From assembly GCA_030522415.1 (NCBI GenBank), contig CM060115.1, positions 10,041,991 to 10,105,990 on the forward strand: DNA of 64,000 bases, given 5' to 3'. Shown here piece after piece: positions 44,948 through 54,993 of this stretch; position 1 is the stretch's first letter; every line of letters begins with the position of its first letter. The position numbers and the translations under genes were made by a program. The DNA comes from Channallabes apus. Taxonomy: Eukaryota > Chordata > Actinopteri > Siluriformes > Clariidae. The notes under the pieces are model-generated. The model was not told the DNA's origin and made no database searches. It was given only the letters and a program-made list of their open reading frames with translations.

Positions 44948-45489
44948 TGTTATGGTGTGTGCCAGTGATGGTTGTGCGCCCAAATCAATATTGCTCCTCA
45001 CTCACTCCAAAGCTCACTAGATAGGTGGCCTCCGCTGTCTACAGGTGTGCAAAGGAGTGGGGCCACAGAATTAGGCACGGTTAGTGAGCTATTGCCGCTA
45101 ATGATCCCCGGGCTTCTCCCCATTTTTTATAGGGCGGCGACTGTAGCTCGGGGTCTGTTGGGAGACGGGACTTTACTAATCGGTGTGTGAGCGACGTGCG
45201 TGAAAACGCAGAAGACCGGCATGAAAAGAGGGGCAATGGAACAAGGCCCAGGGACCAGAGAGGCGAGTATGCCTTTGAACTCTGCACCAAGGACAGCCGC
45301 TGTCACTCTGCCTGCTGCCCACCAGACCGGCTCGTGCAAATTCATCCCTTCCCTTTCTTTCCGTCCTCCTTCCTTTAACCCATCCCTTCCCCATTTTCCT
45401 AAAAAATGTTTTTATTTTTTTCCCTAAGACCTTGTCTCGTGTATGTGCTTTACGGTGCTGCCTGTGCAACATGGGTCGAACCCATTACA
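44948..45489 (+). mobile_element. Gypsy-like solo LTR, 542 bp, with 5-bp target duplication
   Basis: It begins TGTTATGGTG and ends CCCATTACA. GATGT lies on both sides (44943-44947 and 45490-45494). The uninterrupted 'ctcagatgtataatctagg' is present at about 46870. It carries GC-rich text, as LTRs of fish Gypsy elements do. Orientation is inferred from the TG...CA order and similarity to 32368-33066. Confidence 0.87.
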
Positions 45490-45607
45490 GATGTATAATC
45501 TAGGTGTGTCATATCTTAGATTTCCACTTTAACACAGATCACTATAATACACTGCTCAGGAATTTTCCAAAAGAAAGTTAACAGCAAAACACATCAAGAC
45601 TACTCAC

Positions 45608-45868
45608 AATGGACATTGAGCAACAGCTGCTTTGATTCACCCTGTCCCATAGAGTTATTGGCGATGCAGGAAACAGAGGAGTTTCTCCTCACATCTAGAA
45701 GGACAAGAGTACTTCCATTGGGACTGAAGTTGGTGCTGTTTGGGAAAATGAACCACCTGTAGTGCGTGGGTGCAGGCCTGCTCGTGCTGTTACATGTAAG
45801 TGAGATCTGGCCACCCTCGACCACGGAGCTGCTTTCTGTGTAATCTACTGTCACATCTGTTGGGGCGT
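45608..45868 (-). CDS. Ig C2-like exon, class B1
   Basis: The 261-bp phase 1-1 exon begins 'APTDVTVDYTESSSVVEGG' (Thr and Glu replace the common Lys and Gly). Strand C is 'HYRWFIFPNST' and strand F is 'NSSVSCIANNSMGQG', ending 'LNVHC'. A solo LTR (44948-45489) sits in the intron just below it, 118 bp from the donor. Confidence 0.87.
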
Positions 45869-46164
45869 CTGATAGAATGTGTTAAATATAAAATATGTTT
45901 ATAAGTACAGCTTCATTTTGACATCTTATAAAACGGTGGAATTGTTTTAGAATTGTTGTCATCCTGCTGGATGACAGTGACTGAATATAAGAACTATACG
46001 CATCATACTACATAACCTGACTATTAACAAATCAAACAATCCTTTTTTTTTTTTTTTTTCATTACCGCTTTTCATATTTTCTGTAACATACCTTGCTCAG
46101 GGGGTTTAAACTAAATCTAATCACATCAAGAAAGACATTGATGGATACAGTAGCTGCTACTTAC
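45869..46164. other. Shortened inter-unit intron
   Basis: Only about 296 bp separate a B exon from the next upstream A exon. The text jumps from the post-B block ('cggtggaattgttttag') straight to the pre-A block ('gctggatgacagtgactgaa'). The module seen at 47248-50112 in the neighbouring unit is missing. Confidence 0.7.
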
Positions 46165-46425
46165 AATTGACACTAAGAGATAGCTGCTCTGATCGGCCTG
46201 TTCCAATAGAGTTAGTGGCGCTGCAGGAAACAGACGTGTCTCTCCTGACATTTTGAAGGACAAGACGATTTTCTCTGTAGCGGGTGGTGGTGGTGTTTTG
46301 GGTGACGACCCACTCATAGGCTGTAACTGCAGGGTTGCTGTTGCTGGTACATTGAAGTGAGATGTTGTTACCCTCGTCTACAGTGCTGCTTCTTGTGTAT
46401 TCTATTCTTAAATTCTTGGGTGCAT
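46165..46425 (-). CDS. Ig C2-like exon, class A
   Basis: The 261-bp exon is open in the array frame and reads 'APKNLRIEYTRSSTVDEGN', 'SLQC', 'YEWVVTQN', 'RYRENRLVLQNVRRD', and 'TSVSCSATNSIGTGRSEQ'. It shares 'TVDEGN' with the first A exon. The donor is GTAAGT and the acceptor CAG. The intron to the next exon on the 3' side (45608-45868) is only about 296 bp, which indicates a deletion that removed most of the usual inter-unit intron. Confidence 0.85.
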
Positions 46426-46986
46426 CTGATGAAACGTGTTAAACATCAAGTGTGATTATGAATGCAGCATCATTTTTATATTCAACAAAACACTTTCTTC
46501 CTTTCTTAATACAAGTAAATCAAAGGTCTTAAAGTCATAAACATATATTTTCATAGACTTACTGTAACATAGGTTTGCATCATAAATTGATTTGATATAA
46601 AAAAGGAAATTGAAAAAAAACTGGAAAATTAAATAGTTTCATTTAACATTTGTATTTTATGGCACGCAAGAACAGGAACCTATTGTACCCTTATTAACTT
46701 CAACATTGAACATGTTGTGCTCTCTGAGATGCTTTTCTGCTCATCACAGTTGTAAAGTGTAGTTAGGGTAAAATGTCTGCTAACTCATCAGATGATCACA
46801 AGTTCAAATCTCAGTCCTACCAAGCTGACATTGTTGGGCCCTTGAGCAAGGCCCTCAACTCTCACTTGCTCAGATGTATAATCTAGGTTTTATATTAGAT
46901 TTCCACTTTTACACAGATCACTACAATACAAAGCTCAGGAATTTCCCAAAAGAAAGTTAACAGCAAAACACATGAAGACTACTCAC
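46426..46986. other. A-to-B intron, uninterrupted reference copy
   Basis: Cleanest copy of this intron: no later insertion. It shows the empty sites for DIRS copies 4 and 5 (near 46560) and for the solo LTR (near 46870) and keeps the SINE relic at 46770-46870. Confidence 0.7.
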
Positions 46987-47247
46987 AATGGACATTGAGA
47001 AACAGCTGCTTTGATTCCCCCTGTCCCACAGAGTTATTGACGATGCAAGAAACAGACGTGTTTCTCCTCACATCTAGAAGGACAACAGTACTTCCATTGG
47101 GACTGAAGGTGGTGCTGTTTGGGAAAACGAACCACATGTAGTGCGTGGGTGCAGGCCTGCTCGTGCTGGTACATTTAAGTGAGATCTGGCCACCCTCGAT
47201 CACAGAGCTGCTTCCTGTGTAATCTACTTTCACATCTGTTGGGCCAT
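46987..47247 (-). CDS. Ig C2-like exon, class B1
   Basis: The exon is 261 bp, phase 1-1, and begins 'GPTDVKVDYTGSSSVIEGG', with Gly for Ala in the linker because the usual 'gggg' reads 'gggc' on the plus strand. Strand C is 'HYMWFVFPNST' and strand F is 'NTSVSCIVNNSVGQG'. Cysteines and Trp are intact. It lies 561 bp from the class A exon on its 3' side, with the standard inter-pair intron carrying a SINE relic. Confidence 0.87.
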
Positions 47248-48344
47248 CTGATAGAATGTATTAAATATAAAATAAGTTCATAAGTACAGCTTCATTTTGA
47301 CACTTTATAAAACTGTGGAATTGTTTCAGGTAAATGACCCCAAGCCATGACGTCTTATAATTTTTTTAAATTACGTATTACTTTATGTTATTTGTGCATA
47401 TCAGTACCACAATATGTCTGTATTTTGTGCCGAAAAAGCAAAGGAACATTTCTAGCAATGACAGAAAAGGTTTTCCCAGCAACTAAAGCAGCGCTGTTCA
47501 TGCACTTACTTGCCTTCTCCCATCTTATGTGCATCTTAAGGATTAAAAGTTTCACCAAGTATATTTGATAACCCTGTCTGTTTGATTGTCAAAAAAAATA
47601 TTAATGTTGAAGAATTCTCTCCCTTTTTTTCTTCTTGCAGTAAAGGAGAGATTTTTAGCATTCAAACATAAAATGCATTAGGAAAACTGGTCGGTATTAG
47701 CAGGGCTCGATTTGAGAAGGGGGGGATGGCATCCCTGTGTTGAAAAAAAATTACAAAAAAAAACACCCCTTCTGTAAAACCACCACATTCCCATAACCAC
47801 CTATAACCCCCCCCCCCCCTTACCATTCAATTTAGATTAATAATGCTGTGTATTATGTAATATTTGTCATGAAAATGAAATAATTAACCCTTCCTCTGTA
47901 CAGTATGATAATTTTCAAACTACTGTAATAAGTTAGATCAGCCAATCAGAATTCAATATTGCAACATGCTGCTTTCAAGCTCAGGCTACTGTAGGTAGGC
48001 CTCATTTTTCGCGCTGTTCGCAGTTTCGCAATGGCCAAGAGAACAGTTCAATCACAGCTCTTGACTTATTTAAAAAAAAAAAAAAAGAAGAAGAAAACTG
48101 AAGGTATGATATATGCGAACAAATCCTCTCAGCAAAGACGCAATGAAAAAGAAGAATTCAGTTTAACTCTGAGTTTTCGTAATGCTTTAATGATTATAAT
48201 GGACGTGTTCTTTACCCAATGTGTGAAATTTGATCATTTAAAGCAGAGGCTTTGTTTTTTCATTAGACTTTGTGGCTTCACCTACATGCTTGGGTACAAA
48301 AGGGTTATAAATCGATGTTAAATGCCATAATAGTACTTTGTTGA

Positions 48345-48346
<2 letters not shown>
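47248..48346. repeat. Duplicated intron module, fourth copy
   Basis: 'tttttcttcttgcagtaaag', 'gcattaggaaaactggtcgg', a C run at 47809-47819, 'caatggccaagagaacagtt', 'tttaatgattataatggacg'. Small ORFs in it (48031-48321) are by-products of the repeat and lack support. Confidence 0.72.

Positions 48347-48411
<65 letters not shown>
48347..48411. repeat. (TG)n microsatellite
   Basis: TG run of about 64 bp at the left border of a MITE. Confidence 0.95.
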
Positions 48412-48412
<1 letters not shown>

Positions 48413-49085
48413 AGAGATGTAAAGAGTACCTGAAAACCATACTTGAGTAAAAGTACAGATACTTTACTGTAAAAATGACTCCATTACAAGTTACAAGTCA
48501 CCAATTCCAATAAAACTTGAGTAAACGTCTTAAAGTATACGATTTTAAAAGAACTTAAGTATTTTACTTGTACTGAATGTAGGCTCAAAGAACACCAAGA
48601 AATGTGAAAAACAAGAAACCATTTATGAGGTTTTATTTCCTAATATAGAAATGAAATTGAACACTTCAATATTTCAAAATGGCAGAACAAAAGTCAGTCT
48701 CAGTCAAACTTAATTAATGTGAAACACCTGGCATTTGGCAAGCTGCTAATTCATATTTTCACTATATGTACAGTATTTAGTACATATAGGTAAATAGCAT
48801 CCAGTACCTTCGGCATCCTGCAGATGGCGATATCGCCTCTTTCGCCCAAGCGATTAGCCATGGCATAAAGATGCCGACTTGTCGCGCACAATCACAATGT
48901 ATTGAGTAATGGTAAGTGTCCGTTCAAATGTACTGGAGTAAAGAGTACATAAATTCAATCAAAACTGTAGTCGAGTAGAGAGTAAAAGTTGCTTATATTT
49001 TTGATACTCAGTACAAGTACAACGTAGCCAAAAAATACTTAAGTACAGTAACGAAGTCCATTTACTCAAATACTTTACACCACTG
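48412..49085. mobile_element. hAT-like MITE, second, in a microsatellite
   Basis: Ends 'cagagatgtaaagagta' and the complement of 'cagtggtgtaaagta', interior full of 'acttaagtacagtaac'-like motifs as in the MITE at 8937. TG repeats on both sides hide any 8-bp duplication. It splits the GT/GA tract that is continuous in the ancestral unit. Confidence 0.78.
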
Positions 49086-49113
49086 GTGTGTGTGTGTGTG
49101 TGTGTGAGTGTGT

Positions 49114-49146
<33 letters not shown>
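49086..49146. repeat. (TG)n(AG)n microsatellite
   Basis: Right half of the compound tract interrupted by the MITE. Confidence 0.95.
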
Positions 49147-49149
<3 letters not shown>

Positions 49150-50112
49150 TGCATAGTCTTACAAAACTACAATACTGTTAAAATAAATTATTTAAAGGAT
49201 CAAATTATAGTTTTGACAATCACATGTTTAAATGCATGTGTTTTGTTTTTTGGCTCCAAGTTAATTGATTAAGCATACATTTTGTTAATGACAATTTCCC
49301 CCTTTCAATAAATGAAATCATCAATTAAAAACTACACTTTTTATTTACTCTAGTTGTCTTTGTATAATATTAAAATTTATTTCATTCTTTGATCTGAATC
49401 ACAAAAAAAAAAAATCAGGAAGAGGCAAATATTTTTCATGGCACTGTATATGCTCACATTAAATTGACTTGTTCAATTATAGGGTGTACGTCATCACATT
49501 TTGCATAGTATACAGTATTTCATTTCATAAGAACTGAATGTTTTTGTGTATTACAATATGAATATCAACTTAATTATTAAAATTAATTTCTTTATTTTGC
49601 GCCTTCTTTAAAGGTAATAAAAAAGAATGAAAATGTAAAGCAAGCAATGGCAAATGTAACTAAAGTACTTAAATACAGTACACTGTTTCCCAAACTATAT
49701 AACCAGACCTACATTAATGTGATGATCTTCATTCTCCCTGATTATATCTTATCATGCTACTGAGAAAACATGAAGTGAAGACGTCCATGTGGTGACTAAG
49801 ATAAAAGATGCTGATTAAAAGAGGAAATTAATAATATACTCTAAGAAAAAAATCATAATTGAACAAAAACAGACTTAGATTTAAGTAGAATAATATCTGT
49901 TTCATGGAATGTTTAATTCCTGCTGGATGACAAAGTGACTGAATATAAGAACTATACATATATCATACTACATAACCTGACTATTAACAAATCAAACAAT
50001 CCTTTTTTTTTTCATTACCTCTTTTCATACTTTCTGTAATATACCCTGCTCAGGGGGTTTAAACAAAATCTAGTCACATCAAGAAAGACGTTGACGGGTA
50101 GCTGCTACTTAC
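49147..50112. other. Intron with Tc1 right-end relic and conserved pre-A block
   Basis: 49290-49446 matches the right end of the Tc1 relic at 53011-53775 ('caataaatgaaatcatcaat', 'ggcactgtata'). The rest is the shared module ('gtgaagacgtccatgtggtg', 'gactgaatataagaactata'). Confidence 0.65.
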
Positions 50113-50373
50113 AATTGACACTAAGAGATAGTTGCTCTGATCGGCCCATTCCAACAGAGTTAGTGGCACTGCAGAAAAGAGACGTGTCTCTCCTGAAATT
50201 TTGAAGGACAAGAGGATTTTCTCTGTGGCGGGTGGTGGTGGTGTTTTGGGTGATGACCCACTCATAGGCTGTGACTGCAGGGTTGCTGTTGCTGGTACAT
50301 TGAAGTGAAATGTTGTTACCCTCGGCTACAGTTCTGCTTCTTGTGTATTCTATTCTTACATTCTTGGGTGCAT
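50113..50373 (-). CDS. Ig C2-like exon, class A
   Basis: The 261-bp exon is open in the array frame, with donor GTAAGT and acceptor CAG. It reads 'APKNVRIEYTRSRTVAEGN', 'YEWVVTQN', and 'RRDTSLFCSATNSVGMG'. Relative to sister exons it carries several changes around strand F (TSLFC for TSVSC, FQNFRR for LQNVRR), the most altered strand F in the array, but no stop or frameshift. The domain cysteines and the core Trp are kept. Confidence 0.84.
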
Positions 50374-50663
50374 CTGATGAAACATGTTAAACATCAAGTG
50401 TGATTATGAATGCAGCATCATTTTTATATTCAACAAAACACTTTCTTCGTTTAGGTAGGGTAAAATGTTTGCTAACTCATCAGATGATCAAATCCCAGTC
50501 CTACCAAGCTGACATTGTTGGGCCCTTGAGCAAGACCTTCAACCCTCACTTGCTCAGATGTATAATTTAGGTTTTTATCTTAGATTTCCACTCTAACACA
50601 GATCACTAAAATAAACTACTCAGGATTTTCCAGAAGAAAGTTAAGACTATCAAGACTACTCAC
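50374..50663. other. Shortened A-to-B intron with SINE relic
   Basis: 290 bp. The middle of the usual 560-bp intron is deleted after 'acactttcttcgtttagg', but the SINE relic (50480-50560) and both splice borders remain. Confidence 0.65.
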
Positions 50664-50924
50664 AATGGACATTGAGAAACAGCTGCTTTGATTCCCCCTG
50701 TCCCACAGAGTTATTGGCGATGCAGGAAACAAACGTGTTTCTCCTCACATCTTGAAGGACAACAGTACTTCCATTGGGACTGAAGGTCGTGCTGTTTGGG
50801 AAAACGAACCACTTGTAATGCGTGGGTGCAGGCCTGCTCATGCTGGTACATTTAAGTGAGATCTGGCCACCCTCGACCACGGAGCTGCTTCCTGTGTAAT
50901 CTACTTTCACATCTGTTGGGGCAT
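50664..50924 (-). CDS. Ig C2-like exon, class B1
   Basis: The exon is 261 bp, phase 1-1, and reads 'APTDVKVDYTGSSSVVEGG', strand B 'QISLKC', strand C 'HYKWFVFPNST', and strand F 'NTFVSCIANNSVGQG', ending 'LNVHC'. Sequons are NST and NNS. The only notable change is Phe for Ser two residues before the second cysteine. It pairs with the class A exon at 50113-50373 across an intron of only 290 bp that keeps a SINE relic. Confidence 0.87.
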
Positions 50925-51071
50925 CTGATGGAATATGTTGAATATAAAATATGTTTAGAAGTACAGCTTCATTTTGATATCCTATGAAACAGGGAAATTG
51001 TTTTATGCAAATGATCCTAAACCTTGATGTCTTATGTACTTTTTTGAAATTCTGCATTTTTAATTTAGGAA

Positions 51072-52056
51072 ACAGCAAATTAAAATTAAAAAATCGCACG
51101 TTATCAGCAGCTCAGATCAGAGACCAGATAAATGCCACACAGAGTTCTAGCAGCAGACCCATCTCTAGAACAACTGTTAAGAGGAGACCCTTCATGGTCA
51201 AATAGCTGCCAGAAAACCACTGCTAAGGAGAGGCAACAAGCAGAAACGATTTGTTTGGGCCAAGAAACACAAGGAATGGGCATTAGACCAGTGGAAATCT
51301 GTGCGTTGGTCTGATGAGTACAAATTTGAAAACTTTGGTTCCAACCGCCAAGTCTTTGTGAGACGCAGAAAAGGTGAACGGATGGATTCCACATGCCTGG
51401 TTCCCACTATGAAGCAGGGAGATGTGATGGTGTGGAGGTGTTTTGCTGGTGACACTGTTGGGGATTTATTCAAAATTGAAGGCACACTGAACCAGCATGG
51501 CTACCCACAGCATCCTGCAGCGACATGCCATCCCATCCGGTTTGCGTTTAGTTGGATGATCATTTCTTTTTCAACAGGACAATGACCCCAAACACATCTC
51601 CAAGCTGTATAAGGGCTATTTGATCAAGAAGGAGAGTGATGGAGTGCTGCGGCAGATGACCTGGCCTCCACAGTCACCGGACTTGAACCCAATCGAGATG
51701 GTTCAGGGTGAGCTGGACCACAGAGTAAAGGCAAAGGGGCCAACAAGTGCTAAACACCTCTGGGAACTCATTCAAGACTGTTGGAAAACCATTTCAGGTG
51801 ACTATCTCTTGAAGCTCATCGAGAGAATGCCAAGAGTGTGCAAAGCAGTAATCAGGGCAAAGGGTGGCTATTTTGAAGAAACTAGAATACAAAACATGTT
51901 TTCAGTTATTTCACCTTTTTTTGTTAAGTACATAACTCCACATGTGTTTATTCATAGTTTTGATGCCTTCAGTGAGAATCTACCAATGTAAATGGTCATG
52001 AAAATAAAGGAAATACACTGAATGAGAAGGTGTGTCCAAACTTTTGGCCTGTACTG
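51072..52056 (+). pseudogene. Tc1-like transposon, 5'-truncated, transposase broken
   Basis: The text starts inside the DNA-binding domain ('RTLSAAQIRDQINATQS', 'SRTTVKRR') and runs through 'WSDEYKFENFGSNRQVFV' (first catalytic Asp), 'GDVMVWRCFAGDTVGDL', a frameshift near 51510, 'QQDNDPKHISKLYKGYL' and 'SPDLNPIEMVQGELDHRV' (second Asp and Glu) to 51890. The right inverted end 'gtgtgtccaaacttttggcc' closes it at about 52050-52056. The left end is missing. Confidence 0.87.
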
Positions 52057-52070
52057 TGTGTGTATACACA

Positions 52071-52665
52071 CAGTGGCTTGCAAAAGTATTCGGCCCCCTT
52101 GAACTTTTCCACATTTTGTCACATTACAGCCACAAACATGAATCAATTTTATTGGAATTCCATGTGAAAGACCAATACAAAGTGGTGTACACGTGAGAAG
52201 TGGAACGAAAATCATACATGATTCCAAACATTTTTTATAAATGAATAACTGCAAAGTGGGGTGTGCGTAATTATTCAGCCCCCTTTGGTCTGAGTGCAGT
52301 CAGTTGCCCATAGACATTGCCTGATGAGTGCTAATGACTAAATAGAGTGCACCTGTGTGTAATCTAATGTCAGTACAAATACAGCTGCTCTGTGACGGCC
52401 TCAGAGGTTGTCGAAAAGAATATTGGGAGCAACAACACCATGAAGTCCAAATAACACACCAGACATGTCAGGGATAAAGTTATTGAGAAATTTAAAACAG
52501 GCTTAGGCTACAATAGATTTCCAAAGCCTTGAACATCCCACGAAGCACTGTTCAAGCGATCATTCAGAAATGGAAGGAGTATGGCACAACTGTAAACCTA
52601 CCAAGACAAGGCCGTCCACCTAAACTCACAGGCCGAACAAGGAGAGCGCTGATCAGAAATGGTTT
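52071..52665 (+). pseudogene. Tc1-like transposon fragment, left half
   Basis: Left inverted end 'cagtggcttgcaaaagtatt' followed by the usual leader. A degraded N-terminal transposase ends in 'NIPRSTVQAIIQKWKEYGTT' and 'LPRQGRPPKLTGRTRRALIR' (helix-turn-helix and GRPP motif). It stops abruptly at about 52665 where intron text resumes. The DDE part is lost. Confidence 0.82.
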
Positions 52666-53010
52666 TAGGCAAACAACAACAAGCCATGACCAGCTCATAC
52701 TGTACATTCTTAAAATTAAGGATTTATAATTTATGACAACTGAAATATTTTGCCATATGTACATGTCATTAACATGTTAAATGTGTATACTGTGACTAAA
52801 AAGTAAAGGAATATTTCTGCCACTGGCAAATAAGGGTGTATCTCTTTCCACAGCAACACAAGCAGCACTGTTCATGCTACCTACATCTTAAGGATTAAAA
52901 GTGGCATCCAGTATATTTGGCAACCCTGACTCTCTGATTGGTAATTAAACTATATTATTATTATAAATTGAATATAATTGTTTTGGAGTTCCTTTTGTTT
53001 ACTTGGTGTA

Positions 53011-53775
53011 CAGTGCTATGAAAAGTATTTGCCTCTTCCTTTTGTTCATTTACTGAGGGATAAAAAGCTGTCCAAATCTGTCTGGCGCTATACTGACCTC
53101 ATAAAAAGGACATCATACCACCAGGCAAACATTGTGGTGGTAGTGCAGGTTTAGGACTTGGACGACTTGCCATAATTAATGGAGCCAGGAATTCTGCGCT
53201 CTACCAGAATATCCTAAAGGTACAGCATGTTCGACCATCAGTTTGTGACTTCAAGCTCAAACTTGGGTTATGTGACAGGACAATAATTCAAAACACACCA
53301 GCAAGTCCACTTCTGAGTGGCTCAAAAAATACAAAATTAAGGTTTTGGAGTGGCATAATCAAAGTCTGGACTTAAATCTGATTGAGATCCTTAAAAAGGT
53401 TGTTCATGTTACAAAAACCCTCTAACATGGCTGAATTAAAACAATTCTGAAAAGAAGAGTGGGACAAAATTCCTCCACAGTGATGTGAAAGACTCATTGG
53501 TAGTTTAAGAAATGCTTTATCGTACTTGTTGCTGCCAAGAGTGACACAACCAGTTATTAGATTAATGGGCAAATTACTTTTTCACATAATGCAAGGCAGG
53601 CTTGGACAGCTTTTTCCCTTAATAAATGAAATAATCATTTAAAAACTGCTATTTGTATTTACTCAGGTTATCTTTGTGTAATATTGAAATTAGTTTGATA
53701 ATCTGAATGATTTAAGTCTGACAAATATGCAAAAAAAAAAGAGAAAAAACTGAAAAAAACTTTTTCACAGGACTG
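53011..53775 (+). mobile_element. Decayed Tc1-like element, 765 bp
   Basis: TA-flanked. Left end 'cagtgctatgaaaagtattt', right end 'ctttttcacaggactg'. The plus strand still shows 'tggtggtagtgcaggttta' (catalytic-core region), 'caccagcaagtccacttctg' and other pieces of a Tc1 transposase related to the element at 1313, with many stops. The N-terminal part is deleted. Confidence 0.75.
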
Positions 53776-54732
53776 TATACAGTAGGCAAAAATAAAATTT
53801 ATTTGTTAGATTTTAGGGTGTAATTCATCACATTTTGCATAGTGTCTTGCAGTATTCATGAGTACTGAATGTTTTTTTATATTACACCATAAAAATTTAT
53901 TTAATTATTAATGTTTATTTCTTTATTTTGCACTATTTTAAAGCAGATAAAAAAAAAAGAATAAAAATGAAAGCAAGCAATGGCAAACGTACTGTAGCTT
54001 AAGGACTTAAATCCATTTTTTCCCAAACTAACCAGACCCACATTAATGTGATAATCTTTCCTCTCCCCGATTGGTACTGTAGATGTTTTATGATAGAGGC
54101 TAAGATCAGTTTAGAGAGAAGATTTTTACTACAACAAAACTTGCATCTTAACATGCTCCTGAGTAAACATCAAGTGAAGACGTCTATGTGGTGACAAAGA
54201 TAAAAGATGGTTACAGATGGCTGACACTGGAGACTTATTTCATAAAGCATAAATTATAAAAGTGTCTCCTTACAGAAAATTTTACCATATTCACAACTTC
54301 ATGCTACTTTCTCTTTTTAAATGAATCATGCATTATACATATATACAGCTTTAAAAAATAAAGGGAACACTTAGTCCCGGTTTGACTTGAACCATGCATA
54401 CACATATGAGAGGTGTTACTTAAGAAATGCTGATAGAAAGAGCAAACCAATATTATATTCCCAGAAAAAGAAATCAACACCTTCAGAATCAGAATTAAAT
54501 AATAAAAGAGGAATAATATCTTGTTTTATGCAATGCCTAATAGATGCTGGATGACAAAGTGACTGAATATAAGCACTATAAAAGTTAGAGACACTATAGA
54601 ATACTACGTAAGTTCGCTATTAACAAATCAAACACTACATTTGATCCTTTTTCATACTTTCTTTAACCTACCCTGCCCAGGAAGTCTAATCACATAAATC
54701 ACACATCGATTAATAGCTGCTACAGTACTTAC
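53776..54732. other. Intron module before the first class A exon
   Basis: It contains the shared blocks ('aaagcaagcaatggcaaacg', 'gtgaagacgtctatgtggtg', 'gatggctgacactggagact', 'gactgaatataagcactata'). No gene is seen. The short ORF at 54652-54885 is another frame of the adjacent Ig exon. Confidence 0.65.
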
Positions 54733-54993
54733 AATTGACACTGAGAGAAAGCTGCTGTGATTGACCTGTTCCAACAGAGTTAGTGGCGCTGCAGGAAACA
54801 GACGTGTCTCTCCTGACATTTTGAAGGACAAGAGGATTTTCTCTGTAGCGGGTGGTGGTGGTGTTTTGGGTGACGACCCACTCATAAGCTGTGACTGCAG
54901 GGTTGCTGTTGCTGGTACACTGAAGTGAGATGTTGTTACCCTCGTCTACAGTGCTGCTTCTCTCATAATTTATTTTCACATTCTTTGGTGCAT
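54733..54993 (-). CDS. Ig C2-like exon, class A, first of array
   Basis: The 261-bp phase 1-1 exon opens with the linker 'APKNVKINYERSSTV' and has strand B 'GNNISLQC', strand C 'YEWVVTQN', and strand F 'TSVSCSATNSVGTGQ'. It ends 'LSLSVNC'. It differs from other class A exons in its first residues ('KINYERS' where others have 'RIEYT'), so it is the most divergent A at its N-terminus. It contains N-glycosylation sequons NIS and NTT. It is preceded on its low-coordinate side by the conserved intron block 'gactgaatataagcactata'. It is the first tandem domain after domain 2, about 4.3 kb of mostly DIRS DNA away. Confidence 0.85.

Noticed and set aside
7600..48350. CRISPR-like or regularly spaced repeat array
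   Set aside because: The recurring intron modules are hundreds of bases long and spaced by kilobases; they are segmental duplicates of a eukaryotic locus.
54652..54885. ORFs beginning 'MSGSSPKTPPPPATEK' over the class A exons
   Set aside because: They occur over most class A exons in a frame different from the spliced Ig frame and are shadow frames of conserved DNA.
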